In this document: one piece after another, positions 7,768-13,836 of the stretch
Layout: every line of letters starts with the position of its first letter
How positions within the stretch are numbered: the stretch's first letter is position 1
DNA from: Desulfovibrio legallii
GTDB lineage: Bacteria; Desulfobacterota; Desulfovibrionia; Desulfovibrionales; Desulfovibrionaceae
Length of the DNA stretch: 46,917 nt
Direction of reading: 5' to 3'
Assembly: GCF_900102485.1 (NCBI RefSeq)
Contig: NZ_FNBX01000020.1
Location: forward strand, 1-46,917
The notes under the pieces: model-generated
Seen by the model: only the letters and a program-made list of their open reading frames with translations
The model's database searches: none
Told to the model about the DNA's origin: nothing
Position numbers and translations under genes: made by a program

Positions 7768-8994
7768 ATGCCCCTGTGCCCTGAAATCCTGTTTGACGCC
7801 GGGCGCGTGCCCACGCCCTGCTTTGTGCTGGACGCGGACCGGCTGCGCGCCAACGCCGCCGTGCTGGCCCAGGTGCAGGAGCGCACCGGGGCCAGAATCC
7901 TGCTGGCGCTCAAGGGCTTTGCGGCCTGGGCGGCCTTTCCGCTGCTTTCGCGTTTCAAAGGCGAGGGCCCCCTTTGGGGGGCCTGCGCCAGCTCCGTGGA
8001 CGAGGCCCGCCTGGCGCGGGAAGAATTCGGCGGGGAGGTGCACGCCTTCGCCGCCGCCTGGAACGCGCGCGAAATGGCCGAGCTGCTGGAGCTGGCGGAC
8101 CACCTGGTCTTCAACTCCACCGCCCAGTGGCGGCAGTTCCGCCCGGCCGTCGCCATGCGTAACCAGAGCCGCTGTCCGGACCGCCAGATCCAGTGCGGCC
8201 TGCGCATCAACCCGGAGCACTCCGAGGGCGCGGCGGCCATTTATAATCCCTGCGCGCCGGGCTCCCGCCTGGGCATCCGCCGCAAAGACTTTGACCCCAC
8301 GGCCCTGGAGGGCATCTCCGGCCTGCATTTCCACACCCTTTGCGAGCAGAACGCCGACGCCCTGGAGCGCACCCTGGCCGCCGTGGAGGAAAAATTCGGC
8401 CCCTGGCTGCCCCAGTGCCGCTGGATCAACATGGGCGGCGGCCACCATATTACCCGGCCGGACTATGACCTGGACCAGCTCTGCCGCCTGCTTACCGCCT
8501 GGCGGGGGCGCTACCAGGCGCAGATTTACCTGGAACCGGGCGAAGCCGTGGCCCTTAACGCGGGCTGGCTCACGGCCACCGTGCTGGATGTGGTGCAGGC
8601 CGACATGCCCGTGGCCATCCTGGATATCGGCGTGCCCTGCCACATGCCCGACGTGCTGGAAATGCCCTACCGCCCCAGCGTGCTTTTCCTGGCGGGAGAC
8701 GGTTTGCCCTCCCGCGCGGGCCTGCCCGGCGAACAGGCCTGGACCTGCCGCCTGGCGGGCAAATCCTGCCTGGCCGGGGACGTGGCCGGGGAATACGCCT
8801 TCAGCGCGCCCCTGCGGCCCGGTCAGCGTCTGGCCTTTGAGGATATGGCCATCTACAGCATGGTCAAAACCACTACTTTTAACGGCCTGCGCCTGCCCTC
8901 CATCGGCATTTGCGAAGCCGACCCCGGCGGGGGCGAACGCTTCCGCCTGCTGCGCCAATTCGGCTATCAGGATTTTAAAGGCCGGTTGTCGTAG
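7768..8994 (+). CDS. nspC: Carboxynorspermidine/carboxyspermidine decarboxylase
   Basis: PLP-dependent, alanine-racemase-fold decarboxylase that makes (nor)spermidine in the aspartate-semialdehyde-dependent pathway. The 408-residue protein has the PLP lysine in ALKGFAAWA (Lys ~49), the GLHFHTLCEQ segment, a glycine-rich MGGGHHITRPDYD, EPGEAVALNAGW, and the C-terminal active-site CHMPDVLEMPYRP. I chose the ATG at 7768 with AGAAGGAAG upstream; the longer open frame overlaps gap. The partner dehydrogenase is not in the window. Placement directly behind gap is unusual and suggests co-transcription with central carbon genes. A long hairpin follows 18 bases after the stop. Confidence 0.92.
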   Translation: MPLCPEILFDAGRVPTPCFVLDADRLRANAAVLAQVQERTGARILLALKGFAAWAAFPLLSRFKGEGPLWGACASSVDEARLAREEFGGEVHAFAAAWNAREMAELLELADHLVFNSTAQWRQFRPAVAMRNQSRCPDRQIQCGLRINPEHSEGAAAIYNPCAPGSRLGIRRKDFDPTALEGISGLHFHTLCEQNADALERTLAAVEEKFGPWLPQCRWINMGGGHHITRPDYDLDQLCRLLTAWRGRYQAQIYLEPGEAVALNAGWLTATVLDVVQADMPVAILDIGVPCHMPDVLEMPYRPSVLFLAGDGLPSRAGLPGEQAWTCRLAGKSCLAGDVAGEYAFSAPLRPGQRLAFEDMAIYSMVKTTTFNGLRLPSIGICEADPGGGERFRLLRQFGYQDFKGRLS

Positions 8995-9012
8995 CTGGGA
9001 CATGGCTTCTGT

Positions 9013-9058
9013 GTGGGGGGAAGGGAACTTTTGTTCACAAAAGCTCCCTTCCCCCCAC
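9013..9058. repeat. Long hairpin of a dispersed family, copy 1
   Basis: Two 21-base arms (9013-9033 and 9038-9058) with one mismatch and a 4-base loop. The tip of the stem reads GGGAACTTTTG, shared with copies at 11691 and 18486. It lies 18 bases after nspC and before trmH. It may act as a terminator or 3'-end stabiliser, but there is no U tract on either side. Confidence 0.8.
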
Positions 9059-9129
9059 GGCCCCCGCTTGCAACGATCTTTTTCTTCTCAGGGGGCGCGC
9101 AGGGCGACCCTGAACGAGAAAGGAATATC

Positions 9130-9723
9130 ATGCCCGGCAAACAACCCACAGCGCGGCGCAGGGAACGGCTGCGCCAGGTGCTGGCCCACCGTCAGGACGA
9201 CCTTACCCTGGTGCTGGCCAATATTCACGATCCGCACAACGTTTCGGCCATCTACCGCTCCTGCGACGCCTTCGGGGTCAGCCGCGTGCACCTCTATTAC
9301 ACGGATACGCCCTTCCCCGTGCTGGGCCGCAAGACCTCGGCCTCAGCCCGCAAATGGGTGGAAAGCGTCCGCCATAAAAGCGCCGAAGAGCTGTTCCAGG
9401 CCCTCAATGGTCAGGGCATGCAGATCCTGGCCACCTCCTGCGAACCAGGCGCCCGCCCTCTGCGCCAATGGGACTTCACCCGCCCCACGGCCGTCATCAT
9501 GGGCAACGAGCACAGCGGCGTGGCCCCGGACCTGCTGCGCCAGGCCCACGGCGCGCTCTATATCCCCATGTACGGCATGATCCAGAGCTTCAACGTCTCT
9601 GTGGCTGCGGCCATCATCCTGGCCGAGGCTGCCCGCCAGCGCGAGGCCGCGGGTTTTTACGCCGCGCCCCGCATGAACGAAGCAGCGCTTGCGGCCCGGC
9701 TGGCCGACTGGCTGGAAAAATAG
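9130..9723 (+). CDS. trmH: SpoU/TrmH-family RNA 2'-O-methyltransferase
   Basis: SPOUT-fold methylase that uses SAM to methylate a ribose 2'-OH. The three family motifs are all present: NIHDPHNVSAIYRSCDAFG (motif 1, Asn and Arg), VIMGNEHSGV (motif 2), and IPMYGMIQSFNVSVAAAI (motif 3, SxNVSVA). Best guess is the tRNA Gm18 enzyme TrmH, given its short length (197 aa) and absence of an N-terminal rRNA-binding domain; target specificity is inferred. I chose the ATG at 9130 with AAAGGA upstream. The longer frame reads through the hairpin and is not coding there. Repeat element copy B begins just after the stop. Confidence 0.9.
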   Translation: MPGKQPTARRRERLRQVLAHRQDDLTLVLANIHDPHNVSAIYRSCDAFGVSRVHLYYTDTPFPVLGRKTSASARKWVESVRHKSAEELFQALNGQGMQILATSCEPGARPLRQWDFTRPTAVIMGNEHSGVAPDLLRQAHGALYIPMYGMIQSFNVSVAAAIILAEAARQREAAGFYAAPRMNEAALAARLADWLEK

Positions 9724-9737
9724 GGCCCCGCCCCTGC

Positions 9738-9890
9738 GGGCGGCCAGGGCATTTCAACTTTGAAATGCCTTGGCCGCTGCGCGAGCGGACGCCCGCTGTG
9801 GAGGCGTAAGCGCAATTGATTTGCACTGTTAAGCGCAGGAACGCGCGTGCCGTAAACGTTGAGAATGTCTGTTCTTAAAGGCAATCTGCT
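9738..9890 (+). repeat. Dispersed ~150-bp intergenic element, copy B
   Basis: Begins with an almost perfect 38-bp palindrome (9740-9777): 18-base arms with one mismatch and a 2-base loop, core GGCATTTCAA...TTGAAATGCC. It continues with sequence that aligns to copy A (minus strand of 1088-1237) up to about TCTGC...TATTTGC. It fills the whole gap between trmH and the convergent membrane-protein gene. Confidence 0.65.
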
Positions 9891-10685
9891 CTATTTGCTG
9901 GCAGCTTCTTCTTTTTGCAGGCGCTCATGAATGCTGCGCAGGATGTATGTATTCCTTTCCATACTGATGATGACAAGAAACATGGTGAATAAAATAAAGA
10001 CACAAAAGGCCACTGCTGCAGTATAAAAAATAAAATATGAAAAGGCTTTTTTTAGTCTGACCTGCTCCTTTTCTATATTAATATTTTTTTCTTGTTCAGC
10101 TATGTTTATGTCAATCTGTTCAAAAAAGTTATCCAAAAACTCTGCCCAGGTGATATAGTCAGGCGCAGACTGCTGCAGTGACCTTATGCGCTCCGCATCG
10201 GCCTCCAGCTTCTTTGCTTCCGCATCCAGCTGTTGCAGCAGGGCGGGAATGGCAACGTAGGCCGTGTATCTTTCAGCCGCCTTGTAGATGCGGAAGCGGA
10301 GCTTGTCCGAGGGGGCTACCTGTCTGGCTTTGTTGGCAAAGCTCACGATAGATTTTTCAATGCTGTTGAGCGTGTCCAGATATTCCGCGGGGATGCTTTC
10401 TGGGTTCTTGGGGGGCGCGGTTTCGGCGTTGGAGGTGGGGGCGGCCTCCTTGCGCGCCTCTTGGCGCGCCTTCTGGCGCTCCGCCGCGGCAGCTTCACGC
10501 GCTTTTTTCGCCAGCAGGTCGGTATACGATGGCGTCGGTTGAGAGATTTTTTCCTTAGGCGTGGCGGTGTACAGGTGGAGAGCGTAGAAAAAACACCCAA
10601 CGGCAATCGCCAAGCTGACTGACGTAATGATAAAAAAGAACTGTTGGCTGATCTTGAAAAATTTTCGCTCCACGTTGATCTTCAT
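9891..10685 (-). CDS. Two-pass membrane protein with coiled-coil extracytoplasmic region, unknown function
   Basis: I do not recognise this 264-residue protein. It has a basic N-terminus, a membrane helix at ~16-38 (FFFIITSVSLAIAVGCFF) and a second near the C-terminus at ~212-240 (FIFYTAAVAFCVFILFTMFL). Between them is a charged, Ala/Lys/Glu-rich segment likely to form coiled coil, lying outside the membrane if the N-terminus is inside. The ATG at 10685 is preceded by GGGAGAAC. It lies 23 bases after the TPR gene on the same strand, so the two form one operon. Base composition is clearly more AT-rich than the flanking genes, suggesting separate origin. Confidence 0.75.
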   Translation of the reverse strand: MKINVERKFFKISQQFFFIITSVSLAIAVGCFFYALHLYTATPKEKISQPTPSYTDLLAKKAREAAAAERQKARQEARKEAAPTSNAETAPPKNPESIPAEYLDTLNSIEKSIVSFANKARQVAPSDKLRFRIYKAAERYTAYVAIPALLQQLDAEAKKLEADAERIRSLQQSAPDYITWAEFLDNFFEQIDINIAEQEKNINIEKEQVRLKKAFSYFIFYTAAVAFCVFILFTMFLVIISMERNTYILRSIHERLQKEEAASK

Positions 10686-10708
10686 CCCCTGTTCTCCCGT
10701 AAAAGCGG

Positions 10709-11497
10709 TTAGTGCTGCAGCGTTGTCAGGGCCGGCGTGTTGCGGCTAACTCCATTTTTCAGCCCGGCTGATCTGTTCCAGCAGTTTTTGGGCCTCCAGC
10801 CTTTTTTCTTCCGTGTCCAGGTTGCGTTGCGCGGCGGCGAACAGTCGTTTTGCCTCGGCGTACTGGTGTTTTCCAGGTAAATTTTTGCGGCGTAAAAGTA
10901 GCAGTTTGCCTGGGTCGGCCGGGGCAGCCTGTTGCGTTCTGTCGCCCTGGTCAGATCCTCAAGGGCCCCGTCGTGCTGGTTGGCCTGGAATCGGGCCACG
11001 CCGCGCCGGGCATAAAAAATGTCGTTCGAGGGATCGAGGGAAATGGCTTTGTCCAAATCCGGCAGCGCTTTTTCAAGGTTGCCCATATCTCTGTAAGCAA
11101 GCCCACGGAGGCTGTACGCCCCGGCATTGATGGGCATTATGGTAATGACGTTGTTAAGGCTTATCACGGCGTTTTCATAGGCCTTGACCTGGTAGTAGAG
11201 TATGCCCAGCTTTTCGTGATACCGGGCATTGCCCGGCGCAAGCTCCGCAGCTTTGCGACAGTAGAGGATGGATTCATTGGGATCTTTTTCCGCAAGGCTA
11301 TAGATGTAGTAAGCCATGGCCTTATGCTCTGTGCCGGTCTGCGTGTCCTGAATAACGTTTGCAAGCAGGCTTTTTGCTGTGTCTGTCTGCCCTCTTTCCA
11401 GCGCTTTGATGGCTGCGTTCAGGTCCGTAACGGTATCCGCAGCGCAGGTTGCCGCGGAAAAAAGAATAAGACAAAAGACGAGAAGCAATCTGGGCAT
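10709..11497 (-). CDS. Secreted TPR-repeat protein, apparently frameshifted near its C-terminus
   Basis: The ATG at 11497 (GGAGAAC upstream) gives MPRLLLVFCLILFSAATCAAD, a clear signal peptide, followed by several tetratricopeptide repeats (AKAMAYYIY..., NARYHEKLGILYYQ, AGAYSLRGLAYRDMG, NDIFYARRGVARFQ). TPRs are protein-binding scaffolds, so an envelope role is likely. After AAKIYLE the reading frame turns into basic nonsense, whereas the -1 frame continues a TPR-like GKHQYAEAKRLFAAAQ and ends EQISRAEKWS at 10746. A one-base indel near 10875-10885, or a sequencing error, would explain this. It is first in an operon with the two-pass membrane protein. Confidence 0.75.
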   Translation of the reverse strand: MPRLLLVFCLILFSAATCAADTVTDLNAAIKALERGQTDTAKSLLANVIQDTQTGTEHKAMAYYIYSLAEKDPNESILYCRKAAELAPGNARYHEKLGILYYQVKAYENAVISLNNVITIMPINAGAYSLRGLAYRDMGNLEKALPDLDKAISLDPSNDIFYARRGVARFQANQHDGALEDLTRATERNRLPRPTQANCYFYAAKIYLENTSTPRQNDCSPPRNATWTRKKKGWRPKNCWNRSAGLKNGVSRNTPALTTLQH

Positions 11498-11531
11498 ATT
11501 GTTCTCCAAATAGATATTTTATATATTATAA

Positions 11532-11559
11532 ACTATATAGTAGCTGTGTTTTTTTGCAA
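11532..11559 (-). promoter_or_regulatory. Predicted sigma-70-type promoter of the TPR operon
   Basis: On the minus strand, TTGCAA (11554-11559) and TATAGT (11532-11537) are separated by 16 bases, within a very AT-rich stretch 35-60 bases upstream of the TPR gene ATG. A second possible -10 (TATAAT) lies slightly downstream. Confidence 0.5.
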
Positions 11560-11601
11560 CAAACTGAATTGCTATGGTTTGCGAAGGGGTCAGGCCAGCC
11601 A

Positions 11602-11635
11602 GGCAACGGCATTTCAATCTTGAGATGCCGTTGCC
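11602..11635. repeat. Palindrome related to the ~150-bp element (copy C, core only)
   Basis: Two 16-base arms (11602-11617 and 11620-11635) with one G-T wobble and a 2-base loop. The inner sequence GGCATTTCAA matches the palindrome of copy B at 9748-9757. The flanks do not continue the similarity, so this is a core-only member. It lies between the TPR promoter and the end of the sensor gene. Confidence 0.65.
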
Positions 11636-11690
11636 AAGGCAGGCCCGGCGCGTTTTCCGCGCAGAGAAACATTTTTTGAAGGCTGAAAGC

Positions 11691-11734
11691 GTGGGCGGAA
11701 GGGAACTTTTGAGCAACAGTTCCCTTCCGCCCAC
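11691..11734. repeat. Long hairpin of a dispersed family, copy 2
   Basis: Two 21-base arms (11691-11711 and 11714-11734) with one mismatch and a 2-base loop. They share the GGAAGGGAACTTTTG tip with copy 1. It starts 5 bases beyond the stop of the HD-GYP-like sensor on the minus strand, so it probably forms the 3' end of the secretion operon message. Confidence 0.8.
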
Positions 11735-11739
11735 AAAAA

Positions 11740-13827
11740 TTATTTTTCTGTGTCCTGGAGCAGAGCGAGAAAGTCTTGGCCCTCTTCGGTCTGGAGGAAG
11801 GCGTGCAGGGCGGCGACCACTTGCGGGTCGTAAGCGGGCGGGGCGGCGTCCAGAAGTTTGAGGGCCTGGTCCACGGGCAGGGCGGTGCGGTAGGAGCGGG
11901 GGCGGACCAAGGCGCAGAAGGTGTTGGCCACGGCCAGGATGCGGGCGTTGGGGCAGATGGCCTCGCCCCGGAGGCGTTCCGGGTAGCCGGAGCCGTCCAG
12001 GCGTTCGTGCATCTGGGTGATGGCTTCCAGCACGGGCAGGCCGAAGTCGATGCCGGCCAGGGCTTCGCGGGCGTAGTCCACATGGCGCTCCAGCTGGGCG
12101 CGTTCATCGGGGGTGAGCCCGCCGGACTTGGCGATGAGCTCTTTGGGCAGCTGGATCATGCCCAGTTGGGAGAGCTTGGCGGCGGTACGCAGGGTGGCGA
12201 GGGTTTCCGGGTCGTCGCGGCCCAGCCGGCGGGCCAGGGTGGCGGCCAGGTGGGCGGTGAAATCGGAGTGCCCGCGCAGGTAGGAATCCACGGCTTCTAT
12301 GGCGCGGACAAAGGCATTGACGGCCTGGGTGACCATAAGCTGGGCGCGTTGCTGGGCCAGGGCCAGGTCGGTCATGTCGCTGTAGACTGAAACCACGCCG
12401 GTGATGCGGCCCTGTTCGTCGCGGAAGGGCGTGCAGGAGGTGAGGAAGTAGCGGGTCTGGCCGCGGAGGGGCAGGGTTTCGGTAAAGCTGGAGAGCGCGC
12501 CTGTGCGGTAGACGGCCAGGGTGTGGGTGACCAGGCTGCGGGCCAGGTCCGGTCCCAGGTCGGTGTGGGCCAGGCCGGGCAGTTGTTCGGCGGGCAGGCC
12601 GGTCATGCGGGCAAAGCCCTGGTTGGCGTAAAACAGGCGTCCGTTGAAGTCGTTGAGCACAATGCCTGCGGAGAGGGCGGAATTAACGCCGTCCATGATT
12701 TGCTTCTGCTGGTTGACCACGCGGTAGAGGCGGCGCAGCTGGTCGGCCACGGCGCGTTCGTTGCGGCCTACCAGCCACCACCAGAGGGCGGCCAGCATGA
12801 TGCCCGCCAGGGCCGTGAGCACCAGGGAGGCCAGGAGGACGTTTTTGCGGGTCTGGGTCTGCAGGACGTCCAGTTCCGGGGCGGGCACGCCCTGCACCAC
12901 CAGCCAGGGCAGGCCGGGCACGGGTTCCGCCAGGCAGAAGCTGCGCCGCCAGTGTTCCGGCAGGGCGTTGTCTTCGCGCATGGCCGGGGGCAGGCGGCCG
13001 TTTTCCAGCTGCCAGCCCGGCAGGTTGTGGGGGCCGGTCTGCGGATCCAGGCGTTGGAGGCCTCCGGCAAAAGATTGCAGGATGGCCGATTCGCCGTGGC
13101 GGGAAACGGCCTTGACCACGGGCTGCACGTTGGCGCTGAGCAGGAGGACGGCGGGCACGCCCGTGCCGGAGGCGTCCAGATACAGGGGCGTGAACACGGG
13201 GAAGGCCATGTCCATGACCAGCAGGCCTTCTTCCCGGCGCGCGGGCAGGAATACGGGCTGCTTGTCGCTGAAGGCCTTGAGCACGCATTGGCGGCGGTCG
13301 CCGTCCAGCGGCGGCGGCTTGCCGGAAGCCAGAAAAACCTCGCCCGCCGCATTGACCAGGGCCACATGCAGGAAGCTGTTTTTCTCATTGAAGTCGCGCA
13401 GCTGACGCAGGGTGGCGGGCAGGCGCGGGGCCAGGGCCGCCAAGGGGTCAGTGGTGCCTTGCGGGGCTTCCTCCACGGGCATGGCGCTGGCCTCCACGGC
13501 GGCGGCCAGCTGCAGCAGGTCTGCGGCCGGGCGGCCCGTGGCGGCAGCCTCGGCGGCAAAAAGGCGCAGCCAGTCCTGGCTGACGAAGGTGCGCACCTGG
13601 TCGACGAGGCTGCCGGACCAGACGGTGAGCAGCGCCACCTGGTTGGCGGTCTGCACGCTGAGGCTCTGGGCGGTTTCGTGCTGCCGGCGCTGGCGGGCGT
13701 TGTTCAGGTACCAGTTGGCGCCCGCAGCAATGCAGGCCAGAGCCAGGGCAAAGAGGGCCAGCATGGTCAGGCCGGCGCGGCGGTTGTGTGCGCGAGGGGT
13801 CCGCACGGGGGCTTCCTGCGTGGGCAT
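11740..13827 (-). CDS. Membrane sensor: periplasmic sensor domain, PAS, degenerate HD-GYP
   Basis: This 695-residue protein has a membrane helix at ~19-41 and a large extracytoplasmic sensor region (to ~320, Cache-like by layout). A second helix follows (VLLASLVLTALAGIMLAALWWWLVG), then a PAS domain (NSALSAGIVLNDFNGRLFYANQGF) and an HD-GYP-type domain from ~515. The last keeps family landmarks (LTPDERAQLERHVDYA, DGSGYPERL, RSYR). It lacks the catalytic HD pair (AAKLSQLGM where HDIGK is usual), and VANTFCA replaces VAD-FDA. It is therefore probably a non-catalytic c-di-GMP or protein-interaction module. It begins 9 bases after the HlyD gene and is last in the secretion operon. Confidence 0.85.
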   Translation of the reverse strand: MPTQEAPVRTPRAHNRRAGLTMLALFALALACIAAGANWYLNNARQRRQHETAQSLSVQTANQVALLTVWSGSLVDQVRTFVSQDWLRLFAAEAAATGRPAADLLQLAAAVEASAMPVEEAPQGTTDPLAALAPRLPATLRQLRDFNEKNSFLHVALVNAAGEVFLASGKPPPLDGDRRQCVLKAFSDKQPVFLPARREEGLLVMDMAFPVFTPLYLDASGTGVPAVLLLSANVQPVVKAVSRHGESAILQSFAGGLQRLDPQTGPHNLPGWQLENGRLPPAMREDNALPEHWRRSFCLAEPVPGLPWLVVQGVPAPELDVLQTQTRKNVLLASLVLTALAGIMLAALWWWLVGRNERAVADQLRRLYRVVNQQKQIMDGVNSALSAGIVLNDFNGRLFYANQGFARMTGLPAEQLPGLAHTDLGPDLARSLVTHTLAVYRTGALSSFTETLPLRGQTRYFLTSCTPFRDEQGRITGVVSVYSDMTDLALAQQRAQLMVTQAVNAFVRAIEAVDSYLRGHSDFTAHLAATLARRLGRDDPETLATLRTAAKLSQLGMIQLPKELIAKSGGLTPDERAQLERHVDYAREALAGIDFGLPVLEAITQMHERLDGSGYPERLRGEAICPNARILAVANTFCALVRPRSYRTALPVDQALKLLDAAPPAYDPQVVAALHAFLQTEEGQDFLALLQDTEK

Positions 13828-13836
13828 GGGGTCCTC

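Noticed and set aside
10860..10890. Programmed -1 frameshifting in the TPR gene
   Set aside because: The local bases do not form a proper X-XXY-YYZ slippery heptamer in the reading frame and no stimulatory stem is evident; an indel is simpler.
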